Assembly (NCBI GenBank): GCA_023662705.1 | Contig: JAMPIM010000030.1 | Span: forward strand, 1 to 22,278 | Origin: Candidatus Gastranaerophilales bacterium | GTDB lineage: Bacteria > Cyanobacteriota > Vampirovibrionia > Gastranaerophilales > Gastranaerophilaceae | Direction: 5' to 3' | Length of the DNA: 22,278 bases | Shown here: positions 1-6,104 of the stretch, piece after piece | Layout: every line of letters starts with the position of its first letter | Position numbering within the stretch: the stretch's first letter is position 1 | The notes under the pieces: model-generated | Told to the model about the DNA's origin: nothing | The model's input: the letters and a program-made list of their open reading frames with translations, nothing else | Databases searched by the model: none | Program-made: the position numbers and the translations under genes

Positions 1-114
1 ATACATAACCTGAAAGGAGTGATGGCTACTAGACTTGGGGAGAGTCACAAATCAAAAAAATATAGAAAAATTATCACAAATTATTATCACAAATTTAACA
101 AAATTATTACTTAA
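1..114 (+). CDS. Possible 3' end of a CDS, or a 30-codon ORF
   Basis: Frame 1 is open from the window edge to a TAA at 112-114. It could be the tail of a gene starting outside, or a 30-aa basic peptide from ATG 22 (MATRLGESHK...), which has AGGAG at 15-19 only 2 nt before it. I recognise no family. A perfect 13-bp tandem duplication at 70-95 lies inside the frame; 13 is not a multiple of 3, which argues for non-coding DNA. Low confidence. Confidence 0.22.
   Translation: MHNLKGVMATRLGESHKSKKYRKIITNYYHKFNKIIT
45..95. repeat. Three TCACAAAT direct repeats, two in a 13-bp tandem duplication
   Basis: TCACAAAT occurs at 45-52, 74-81 and 87-94. The last two copies belong to a perfect 13-bp tandem repeat (ATTATCACAAATT at 70-82 and 83-95). 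It sits 135-185 bp upstream of the gene at 229. It may be a regulator-binding array or slippage in AT-rich DNA; the sequence cannot decide. Confidence 0.5.
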
Positions 115-174
115 TTTAGAAGAGATTTGAGGAGATTTTAAAACAGATTTTTGGGTAGGAGATTATTGGGTTAA

Positions 175-209
175 AGAAGACTTGTTATTCTAACAAGTCT
201 TTTCTTTTT
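175..209 (+). terminator. Terminator-like hairpin just upstream of the TPR/glycosyltransferase gene
   Basis: A perfect stem (AGACTTGTTA at 178-187 with TAACAAGTCT at 191-200) closes a 3-nt loop, with A177-T201 extending it. The run TTTTCTTTTT follows on the + strand. It has the form of an intrinsic terminator. It ends about 20 nt before the ATG at 229, leaving no room for a promoter in between, so it either ends an upstream transcript or acts in the leader of the next gene. Confidence 0.75.
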
Positions 210-228
210 CCTTTCTTTATAGGAGGAA

Positions 229-1722
229 ATGAAGCCGGTTTTCACTTATCATAGTATCATGCCTACTATTAATGAAATTATTAACATCGGATTCAAAAAT
301 CATCAGGACGGACATCTGGATGATGCAGAGAATGCTTACAACGAAGCGTTGAAATTGGACTGCGAAAACGCGGAAGTATGCAACCTTATGGGAGTACTTA
401 AGCTCCAGCAGGGCGAGATTGATACTGCTATAGAATGGGTTGAAAAAGCTATTCGAATTAATCCGTGTGAATATTTTTACGAAACATTTTTTCAGGCATG
501 TATAAGAGCTGAACAATATCAAAAAATAGCAGATTGTGAAAAAATTGTTCTGAAAAATTATCCGAAAAGTTTCTCACTTCTTTTCAATCTCGCTTTAGCG
601 TTCAAAAATCTTAAAAAGAATCTTAAATCAATAGAGTTTTACGATAGGGCATTAAAAATTAATCCTGCATCTTATCAGGCATGGTTTAATCTGGCTCACG
701 TTTATAGCGTAGAAGCTCAATGCAAAAATGCGGTTTCCGCACTCAAAATCTGCAAAAAACTTCGTCCCGATGATAAAGATACAGAGTACTTTTTATCAAT
801 TGCACTAATGCGTGCAAAAGACTATAACAAAGGTTTAAAATACTTTGAAACACGTCTTTGCCGCGAAACAGCAATTGCACTCCAAAACAAAACTTATCCG
901 AACCTTGCGGCACGTGAAAAACTCTGGCAGGGTGAAAATATCAAGGATAAAACAATCCTTGTTTACTACGAAGCAGGTTATGGCGATGTAATTATGTTTG
1001 CGCGTTATTTGCCGCTGCTTAAAAAAAGATGTAAGAAAATTATTTTCTATCCGCAAAAACCGCTTATTCCTTTATTTGAAGAAAGCGGACTCGGCATAGA
1101 TGAAATAATCGAAGGTTTTATACCTGAGCGCGATTTGGACTTTGATGTACACGCTCCGCTTTTGAGCCTGCCTTATCTCTTGGGGCTCAAAGATGAAGAA
1201 GTTTTTGAAGCTTCTGAAGGTTATATTAGGGCGAATGAAAAACTGGTACAAGAATACAAAGAAAAGTATTTCAATAATGATAAATTAAAAATCGGTATTA
1301 AATGGCAGGGAAATACTTACTATGACACGGACAGAGTAATCCCGACAGAAGCATTTGCTCCGCTAATCGAAGTTGAAGGAACAAAATTCTATTCATTCCA
1401 GACTTTTGAAGGCTCGGAAGAACTTAAAAAACTTGATAAATATGATATTACTGATATTGGTGCAGAATTAATCGATTTTGGACAAACCGCAGCAGCAATA
1501 GAAAATCTGGATTTGGTTATCTGCAATGACACATCACTGGCTCACCTTGCAGGCGCAATGGGCAAGCCTTGTATTGTGCTTCTGCCTTACGAGGTCAACT
1601 GGAGATGGCATGATGATTTATCAAAATGCGACTGGTATGATAGCATAAAACTATTACGCCAGAAAAAAGCAGGCGATTGGTCAGGTGTGTTTGAAGAAGT
1701 GTTGAGTATTTTATTAAAATAA
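229..1722 (+). CDS. TPR protein with C-terminal GT9-like (heptosyltransferase-type) domain
   Basis: This 497-aa cytosolic-looking protein has no signal peptide. Residues about 10-200 carry tetratricopeptide repeats (AENAYNEALKLD and AIEWVEKAIRINP are typical helix pairs). Residues about 240-495 resemble the nucleotide-sugar-binding half of glycosyltransferase family 9: YYEAGYGDVIMFARY near 247, IKWQGN near 357, and a donor-site motif CNDTSLAHLAGAMGKP near 432-447. The TPR plus GT9-like layout is widespread in bacteria and usually linked to glycan or protein glycosylation; the acceptor here is unknown. ATG 229 is chosen because AGGAGG lies at 221-226, although the 2-nt gap is short; Met11 (259) has no Shine-Dalgarno. 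It is monocistronic between a hairpin at 175-209 and a strong terminator at 1721-1751. Architecture fairly sure, substrate unknown. Confidence 0.8.
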   Translation: MKPVFTYHSIMPTINEIINIGFKNHQDGHLDDAENAYNEALKLDCENAEVCNLMGVLKLQQGEIDTAIEWVEKAIRINPCEYFYETFFQACIRAEQYQKIADCEKIVLKNYPKSFSLLFNLALAFKNLKKNLKSIEFYDRALKINPASYQAWFNLAHVYSVEAQCKNAVSALKICKKLRPDDKDTEYFLSIALMRAKDYNKGLKYFETRLCRETAIALQNKTYPNLAAREKLWQGENIKDKTILVYYEAGYGDVIMFARYLPLLKKRCKKIIFYPQKPLIPLFEESGLGIDEIIEGFIPERDLDFDVHAPLLSLPYLLGLKDEEVFEASEGYIRANEKLVQEYKEKYFNNDKLKIGIKWQGNTYYDTDRVIPTEAFAPLIEVEGTKFYSFQTFEGSEELKKLDKYDITDIGAELIDFGQTAAAIENLDLVICNDTSLAHLAGAMGKPCIVLLPYEVNWRWHDDLSKCDWYDSIKLLRQKKAGDWSGVFEEVLSILLK

Positions 1723-1751
1723 AAAAGGCTGTTTATTAAACAGCCTTTTTT
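1721..1751. terminator. Bidirectional intrinsic terminator between the TPR/GT gene and gatB
   Basis: A perfect 14-bp stem (A6-GGCTGTTT paired with AAACAGCC-T6) closes the 3-nt loop ATT at 1735-1737. The A-run and T-run give a U-tract on either strand, so it can stop both the + transcript and the converging gatB transcript. Confidence 0.95.
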
Positions 1752-1755
1752 ATTT

Positions 1756-3201
1756 TTATCCTAAACACTCTCTAACAAGTTCGTTAACCGTCTTCGGATT
1801 AGCTCTTCCTTTGGTTTCTTTCATTACCTGACCAACGAAGAATCCTAATAAGTTAGTCTTACCGTTCTTGTAAGATTCAACTTCCGCAGGATGCGCTGCA
1901 ATAATCTTTTCAACGATTTCTTTAATCGCACCTGTATCAGAAATCTGGCTCAAACCTTTCTTTTCAACGATTGCAGAAGCTTTTTCACCGTTAACAATCA
2001 TATCTTCAACAAGGATTTGTTTACCAATGTTGTTTGAAATTGTTCCTTTTTCAATCAATGTAATCAATTCAGCAAGATTTTCTGCTGTTAATTTTGTTTC
2101 ATTGATTTCAACTTTAGCTTCTTTTAAGTAAGCAGCGATTTCACCCATAATGAAGTTAACTGCTGTCTTAGGATTAGCACCAAGACTTAAAACTTCGTCA
2201 AAGAACAATGCTAAAGGCATTTGTTCAACAATAACAGAAGCGTCGTATTCGCTTAAACCTAAACTCATATATCTTTCGCGTTTTGCTTGAGGAAGCTCAG
2301 GCATTTTAGCTCTGATTTCTTCAACCCATTCGCGTGAAATTTCTAAAGGCATTAAATCAGGCTCTGGGAAGTATCTGTAATCGTGAGCGTCTTCTTTTCC
2401 TCTCATTGAACGGGTTTCTCTTAAGTTGTCATCCCACAAACGTGTTTCCTGAACAACTTTTCCGCCTTCTTCAACGATTTCGATTTGACGGTCGATTTCG
2501 TATTCAATTGCTCTTTGAAGAGCTGAAAAACTGTTTACGTTCTTAATTTCTGCACGAGTTCCGAATTCTTTTGAACCTTTTGGCATAATTGAAATATTAG
2601 CGTCACATCTCATAGAACCTTCTTCAAGGTTACCGTCGCAAACACCTAAGTATCTAACAATATTACGAAGTTCTTCCATGTAATTGCGAGCTTCTTCAGA
2701 TGAGCGCATATCAGGCTCAGAAACGATTTCAAGAAGCGGAGTACCTGCACGGTTAAGGTCAACAAGAGAATAAGTTGAACCATTGATACCTGCCGCACCT
2801 GCGTGAACCAGTTTTCCTGCATCTTCTTCTAAGTGAGCACGTGTAATACCGATTCTTTTACCTTTAACATCAATATGACCGTTCAAACAAATAGGCTCAT
2901 CATATTGAGAAATCTGATACCCTTTCGGAAGATCAGGATAGAAATATTGTTTTCTGTCAAATTTACATCTTGCAGGGATTTCACAGTTAAGTGCAAGCCC
3001 TAAAAGAATACCCATATTAACACACTCTTTGTTCAAAACAGGCAACACCCCCGGCATACCTAATGTAATAGGGCTGATTTGTGTGTTTTGCTCGTTACCG
3101 AATTCGGTTGAATCAGGCGCGAATATTTTTGATTTGGTCTTTAATTGAGCGTGAACCTCAAGCCCAATAACTACTTCATATTTTTCTCTTAAATCTTCCA
3201 T
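1756..3201 (-). CDS. gatB: Asp/Glu-tRNA(Asn/Gln) amidotransferase subunit B
   Basis: GatB is the tRNA-binding and kinase subunit of GatCAB. It phosphorylates and transamidates mischarged Glu-tRNA(Gln) and/or Asp-tRNA(Asn), using ammonia from GatA. The 481-aa length is normal. Family motifs are clear: VIGLEVHAQL at 11-20, PGVLPVLN at about 50-57, DLNRAGTPLLEIVSEPD in the middle, RCDANISI, and a C-terminal helical plus YqeY-like tail ending GFFVGQVMKETKGRANP. Many GatBs have CPxC before the LGxPG motif; here residues 43-46 are Ser-Pro-Ile-Thr, so that Cys pair is absent. The ATG at 3201 has GAGG 7 nt upstream. gatA and gatC are not in the window. It has its own promoter and ends at the shared terminator. 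Confidence 0.98.
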   Translation of the reverse strand: MEDLREKYEVVIGLEVHAQLKTKSKIFAPDSTEFGNEQNTQISPITLGMPGVLPVLNKECVNMGILLGLALNCEIPARCKFDRKQYFYPDLPKGYQISQYDEPICLNGHIDVKGKRIGITRAHLEEDAGKLVHAGAAGINGSTYSLVDLNRAGTPLLEIVSEPDMRSSEEARNYMEELRNIVRYLGVCDGNLEEGSMRCDANISIMPKGSKEFGTRAEIKNVNSFSALQRAIEYEIDRQIEIVEEGGKVVQETRLWDDNLRETRSMRGKEDAHDYRYFPEPDLMPLEISREWVEEIRAKMPELPQAKRERYMSLGLSEYDASVIVEQMPLALFFDEVLSLGANPKTAVNFIMGEIAAYLKEAKVEINETKLTAENLAELITLIEKGTISNNIGKQILVEDMIVNGEKASAIVEKKGLSQISDTGAIKEIVEKIIAAHPAEVESYKNGKTNLLGFFVGQVMKETKGRANPKTVNELVRECLG

Positions 3202-3208
3202 GTCTAAA

Positions 3209-3238
3209 CCTCATTAATTATTTTCTTTTATTTTATCA
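3209..3238 (-). promoter_or_regulatory. gatB promoter (extended -10) and ribosome binding site
   Basis: On the minus strand, TGA followed by TAAAAT (3236-3238, 3230-3235) forms a TGn-extended -10 box; no good -35 is visible. Transcription should start near 3223, giving a leader of about 22 nt that holds GAGG at 3209-3212, 7 nt from the ATG. Confidence 0.6.
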
Positions 3239-3260
3239 TAAACAAGGAAGACAACATACT

Positions 3261-3290
3261 AAAACCCGTCGAAATAAACTTTCGACGGGT
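3261..3290 (-). terminator. Hairpin terminator behind the 53-aa gene
   Basis: A perfect 11-bp GC-rich stem (ACCCGTCGAAA at 3264-3274 with its complement at 3280-3290) closes a 5-nt loop. On the minus strand it is followed by a short U-tract (TTTTAG); on the + strand there is none. It lies 36 bp past the stop of the small minus-strand gene and before the gatB promoter, so it probably separates those two units. Confidence 0.65.
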
Positions 3291-3312
3291 ATATTTGGGT
3301 AAATATCATTTT

Positions 3313-3520
3313 GAGTCTTGCTATTTTAAACTGTTGTAAGCTCCCTTTCTTGGAAAAAATCCACTACTGTGTCCATTACATTATCGAAGAAAAAATCTAA
3401 CTCAGTAGAAATACTCCTTTCTGTTGATTCTAACTTTTCTGATGAGTTAAATCTTGATAACATTTCGTTTTCGATACGCATATTCATAATCCTTTCCTGT
3501 GTATATTTTCGAGTCTTGCT
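3313..3520. repeat. 10-bp direct repeats flanking the 53-aa gene
   Basis: GAGTCTTGCT occurs at 3313-3322 and 3511-3520, each preceded by ATTTT (with one extra C in the right copy). The copies lie 198 bp apart and bracket the small gene at 3326-3487: one just past its stop, one just before its Shine-Dalgarno. They could be regulatory boxes or scars of an insertion or duplication. Confidence 0.5.
3326..3487 (-). CDS. Small acidic protein, 53 aa, unknown function
   Basis: This short ORF reads MNMRIENEMLSRFNSSEKLE..., ends DFFQERELTTV, and stops at TAA 3328-3326. AGGAAAGG at 3491-3498 lies directly upstream and suits Met1 or Met3. It has its own hairpin terminator at 3261-3290, and there is no competing gene on either strand once the GTG ORF antisense to it is discounted. 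Residues about 27-50 (ISTELDFFFDNVMDTVVDFFQ) form an acidic, Phe-rich amphipathic stretch, not a typical membrane span. There are no Cys residues, no signal peptide and no DNA-binding motif. I recognise no family. It may be a lineage-specific small protein, an interaction peptide or a regulator; the sequence does not tell. It fills what would otherwise be a gap of about 440 bp. Confidence 0.6.
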   Translation of the reverse strand: MNMRIENEMLSRFNSSEKLESTERSISTELDFFFDNVMDTVVDFFQERELTTV

Positions 3521-3628
3521 TTCTGCTTACATATTCTTTATCGGCATTTTTTTGAAAAACTTTAGGGTTTTACAAATGTTTGTTACAATAATTTACATAA
3601 TGATATTTTTCAAAAAGTCAAATTTGTA

Positions 3629-3640
3629 TATAATAGACTT
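3629..3640 (+). promoter_or_regulatory. -10 box directly before the dCMP deaminase start
   Basis: A perfect TATAAT at 3629-3634 ends 6 nt before the ATG at 3641. Transcription would begin at or next to the A of the ATG, and no Shine-Dalgarno is present, so a leaderless mRNA is predicted. No convincing -35 is seen (TTTTTC at 3606-3611 with a 17-nt spacer). Confidence 0.65.
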
Positions 3641-4090
3641 ATGACTATTAAATCTTGGACCGAATATTTTTTAGACTTAGCAAAAACCTGTTCTTCACGC
3701 TCAAACTGCTTAAGAGCACAAGTGGGCGCGGTTATTGTAGGACAGGACAAAAAGATTAAAGCAACAGGTTATAACGGTACTCCATCGGGTGTTGAATCTT
3801 GTTACGAACGCGGAGAATGCTACCGCATGAAAAACAATATCCCTTCAGGAACCTGCTACGAAACATGCCGTTCAATCCATGCCGAACAAAACGCAATTAT
3901 TCAGGCAGGTCAGGACAGATGCACGGGTGCTTCTATGTATATTTACGGTCATAATTTTATCTGTATTCTCTGCAAAAGATTTATTGTTCAATCAGGAATC
4001 GTTGATGTGTATTTGAAAAAAGACGATAATTCAGAAGTTGTACATGTTTCTGTTGAAGATATCAAAAAAGAGCTGGAATCAACATTCTAG
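3641..4090 (+). CDS. dCMP deaminase (ComEB-type deoxycytidylate deaminase)
   Basis: It deaminates dCMP to dUMP, feeding thymidylate synthesis. The 149-aa protein carries the zinc-dependent cytidine-deaminase fold: VGAVIV at 28-33, GYNGTPSG at 43-50, catalytic His80-Ala-Glu82 (HAEQNAI) and the second zinc half-site Cys108-x-x-Cys111. The usual Pro before the first of these Cys is Ile107. The Cys-rich insert at 54-76 (C54, C60, C72, C76) is typical of the dCMP branch, some of which bind a second metal. The ATG follows a TATAAT box by 6 nt with no ribosome binding site. Its stop overlaps the convergent bioY stop in the palindrome CTAG (4087-4090). Family sure; the exact substrate (dCMP rather than another cytidine nucleotide) is inferred from family. 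Confidence 0.92.
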   Translation: MTIKSWTEYFLDLAKTCSSRSNCLRAQVGAVIVGQDKKIKATGYNGTPSGVESCYERGECYRMKNNIPSGTCYETCRSIHAEQNAIIQAGQDRCTGASMYIYGHNFICILCKRFIVQSGIVDVYLKKDDNSEVVHVSVEDIKKELESTF

Positions 4091-4755
4091 CACATGATAA
4101 TCCAGAGGAACTTGCGGGTTAATCTTCCTAAATAAATTGCAAGCAATGAGAACATAATATCGTAAACTATCTGAACCCCGCTTTGTGACGAAATCCAGCT
4201 TGCGACAAAATCCATAGGTGTATGGCGCAATACTGAAACAAAAAGCAGGTAAAGCACACCTAATATATGGATTGCAAGCACACCAACAGTTACCCATAAC
4301 AAAATTCTAAAGAAATCTTTTTTAACTTTTAAAAGAGTTCCAACAAGAATTATTACAGGAATAAACGCTAAAATATACCCGAATCCGTATTCAAATATAT
4401 AGCTTATACCGCCTCCAAGTGCAAATATCGGGAAAAACATACCAAGCACAATATAGCCTAAAATAGACAATACTCCAAATTTTCTGCCCAAAAGTGCAAT
4501 AATAAAAAACACCACAGGAATTTGCGGAATATATCTGTAAGTCCTGATTAAATCATGAGCAGGCTCAAACCCTTCCTGCAAAGAAGAAAAGGCTTCCATC
4601 CAAACATTTGGATGAGTCAAAGTTACCTGAGTAAATGTTGCAACAATCAAAAACAATATGCAAAGGCAGGTCAAAACAAGAGTTCCAATAGTTACTTTAA
4701 TCGGTTCTCCTTTGTATTTAAAACTGTTTAATTGTTTTTCTACACGTTTAGACAT
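4087..4755 (-). CDS. bioY: Biotin transporter, BioY family (ECF S-component)
   Basis: BioY is the membrane-embedded biotin-binding subunit of ECF transporters. The 222-aa protein has about six hydrophobic segments (about 21-45, 78-92, 94-113, 122-140, 148-175, 195-215). It shows the family signature: FPIFALGGGISY at 108-119 and GFGYILAF at 124-131, preceded by RYIPQIPV, in a style I associate with cyanobacterial BioY. The ECF ATPases and T-component are not nearby, so it works with a remote module or alone. It is the last gene of the minus-strand operon and starts inside rimI (16-nt overlap), suggesting coupled translation. Its 3' end overlaps the dCMP deaminase by 4 bp with no terminator between. 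No BirA site is evident because it has no promoter of its own. Confidence 0.88.
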   Translation of the reverse strand: MSKRVEKQLNSFKYKGEPIKVTIGTLVLTCLCILFLIVATFTQVTLTHPNVWMEAFSSLQEGFEPAHDLIRTYRYIPQIPVVFFIIALLGRKFGVLSILGYIVLGMFFPIFALGGGISYIFEYGFGYILAFIPVIILVGTLLKVKKDFFRILLWVTVGVLAIHILGVLYLLFVSVLRHTPMDFVASWISSQSGVQIVYDIMFSLLAIYLGRLTRKFLWIIMC

Positions 4756-5246
4756 TTTTTTAGCTTCTCAAACCTACTCTTAAATTTATCGTAAAAAATA
4801 TTTTCAGTCCACATTATTAACGCATCTTCGTTATTATCCTGATAATACCCTTTTCTTGTACCAAGAGAATTAAATCCGTATTTCGTATAAAGCGCAATCG
4901 CAGGAGTATTCGACACTCTAACCTCAAGAGTCAAATACTTGATTCCCTCTTTATAACAATCCTCAAGTATTTTTGTGATTATAGCTTCACCAATATGCTG
5001 TCTCTGATGAGATTTTTTGACAGCAATAGTTGTAATATGTCCTTCGTCAATAATATGCCATGTGCCTGCATAACCTACAAGTTCTCCCTCGGAGGTCTTT
5101 GCAACGTAATATTTTGCAAGGTTATTAGACATCTCGTCATAAAAAGAAGATTTTGCCCAATGGTGCTCGCCATAAGCTTCTTCTTCGATTTTTACAACCT
5201 CTTCAATATCATCAGTTGTCATTTGCTCAATATGAATTACGGACAT
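4740..5246 (-). CDS. rimI: Ribosomal protein S18 alanine N-acetyltransferase (GNAT)
   Basis: This 168-aa single-domain GNAT is predicted to acetylate the N-terminal Ala of ribosomal protein S18. Visible features are ITTIAVKKSHQRQHIGEAII (about 71-90; motif A with the acetyl-CoA loop QRQHIG) and LEVRVSNTPAIALYTKYGF (107-125), the RimI hallmark with the Glu of LEVR and the Tyr of ALY. I chose ATG 5246 over the in-frame TTG at 5258 because GGGA lies 6 nt before it. It overlaps the HicB-like gene upstream by 10 nt and bioY downstream by 16 nt. No tsaB or tsaD, common rimI partners, is nearby. RimI is the best fit; a related GNAT of other specificity is possible. Confidence 0.85.
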   Translation of the reverse strand: MSVIHIEQMTTDDIEEVVKIEEEAYGEHHWAKSSFYDEMSNNLAKYYVAKTSEGELVGYAGTWHIIDEGHITTIAVKKSHQRQHIGEAIITKILEDCYKEGIKYLTLEVRVSNTPAIALYTKYGFNSLGTRKGYYQDNNEDALIMWTENIFYDKFKSRFEKLKKCLNV

Positions 5247-5509
5247 ATACTTTCCCAATCAATATCATCTTCGGTTTCTTCACCCGGCTCTACAATATGG
5301 TCACCGTCTTCAAGCATAAGCATCAATGACAAACGAAGCTGCTTTTTGTAGTTTTCAAGAGCTTTTTCTCTTGTTTTTGCACAAAAAGCAAAACTCGGAA
5401 TCTCTTTGATTTCAATATAATGATAAGGATTTCCGTTAAAATCCAAATCTGTGCCCTCAATCAGAGTCCAATCAAGGTTCATATAGTATTCCAAGTTCTT
5501 CTCACTCAT
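5237..5509 (-). CDS. HicB-like protein without HicA partner
   Basis: This 90-aa acidic protein has a central segment fitting the partial RNase-H-like HicB fold: YHYIEIKEIPSFAFCAKT (about 29-46), then EKALENYKKQLRLSLMLMLEDGDHIVEP (about 48-75), matching the HicB pattern of a Pro-rich strand, an alpha helix of EALEN type and an exit with xxPEP. It has no C-terminal helix-turn-helix or ribbon-helix-helix; the tail is a run of Glu/Asp. No HicA-like dsRBD toxin of 60-80 aa is adjacent on either strand, so this is not an evident toxin-antitoxin pair. AAGG lies 7 nt before the ATG, and it overlaps the GerMN gene by 8 nt. It is probably a domesticated HicB-fold protein; role unknown. Confidence 0.6.
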   Translation of the reverse strand: MSEKNLEYYMNLDWTLIEGTDLDFNGNPYHYIEIKEIPSFAFCAKTREKALENYKKQLRLSLMLMLEDGDHIVEPGEETEDDIDWESICP

Positions 5510-6104
5510 CTAAAGACCTTTCATTTAACGGCTGTTTTAACATAATACCTTCTCCTCCGATTACGTTTGCCTGTTTCCCGTTTATATAAAGATATACAGG
5601 AGAAGAAGTGTTTGCATTTGCAGTTTTAATAATCTGTTTCACTCTATAATATGTACTTTCGGCACCGCCTCCTGTTTCAAAGTCAGAAGACAGGTCAATA
5701 AGAGCATTTCCCGAAGATTCTCTGATTGACAAAACTTTTGTTCCCGCAGGAATTTCGGAAGTGAACCCTTTTGATTTCTCCCAAGGTGATGGTGCTGCAA
5801 CAAGTTCTTTTATTGCATAAGTAAAACAGGATTTTTCAACACTTGTATCACAGCTTCTGTTAACCGAACGTAAATTACCTGATTTATCAAGAATAAAAAT
5901 CTTAACCGTTTTTGGCTTCGCCCCCTCCTGAGGTTCTTCATTCTCAACAGGCTCGGGTTTTTCCAAAGGATTGTAAACAGGAGGTTTTTCTTCTCTTCTG
6001 CTGTATTCAGGGAGTTTAAAATCTTTGTTAAAGAAAGAAATATAAACATACAAAACAGAAATCAATATAAGAATAAATAAACCTAATTTTTGAGAAAAAT
6101 TCAT
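5502..6104 (-). CDS. Membrane-anchored GerMN-domain protein
   Basis: The 200-aa protein begins with a signal-anchor (about 7-25, LGLFILILISVLYVYISFF), followed by a Pro/Glu-rich linker (about 35-65) and a GerMN domain (about 66-190). The domain shows VKIFILDKSGNLR, FTYAIKELVAAPSPWEKSKGF, the IPAGTKVLSI strand and ALIDLSSDFETGGGAES. GerMN domains occur in Bacillus GerM (germination and sporulation) and, often, in cyanobacteria, where they are thought to act in the envelope near peptidoglycan. The ATG overlaps the stop of the DUF2993 gene as TAATG, with GGGGG 4 nt upstream, so translation is probably coupled. Domain call good; ligand unknown. Confidence 0.82.
   Translation of the reverse strand: MNFSQKLGLFILILISVLYVYISFFNKDFKLPEYSRREEKPPVYNPLEKPEPVENEEPQEGAKPKTVKIFILDKSGNLRSVNRSCDTSVEKSCFTYAIKELVAAPSPWEKSKGFTSEIPAGTKVLSIRESSGNALIDLSSDFETGGGAESTYYRVKQIIKTANANTSSPVYLYINGKQANVIGGEGIMLKQPLNERSLDE

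Noticed and set aside
3549..3616. Inverted repeat TTTTTGAAAAA / TTTTTCAAAAA at 3549-3559 and 3606-3616
   Set aside because: Each arm is low-complexity and nearly self-complementary, so a match in AT-rich DNA is expected by chance.
3369..3644. 91-aa + strand ORF with hydrophobic stretch
   Set aside because: It starts at a GTG without ribosome site, is antisense to the 53-aa gene, runs through the dCMP deaminase promoter into its start codon, and its hydrophobicity comes from AT-rich DNA.
5247..5258. TTG start adding four residues to RimI
   Set aside because: GGGA is well spaced for the ATG at 5246 and the extra codons contain that ribosome site.
5237..5509. HicAB toxin-antitoxin system
   Set aside because: Only the HicB-like half is present; no HicA-sized ORF is adjacent on either strand.
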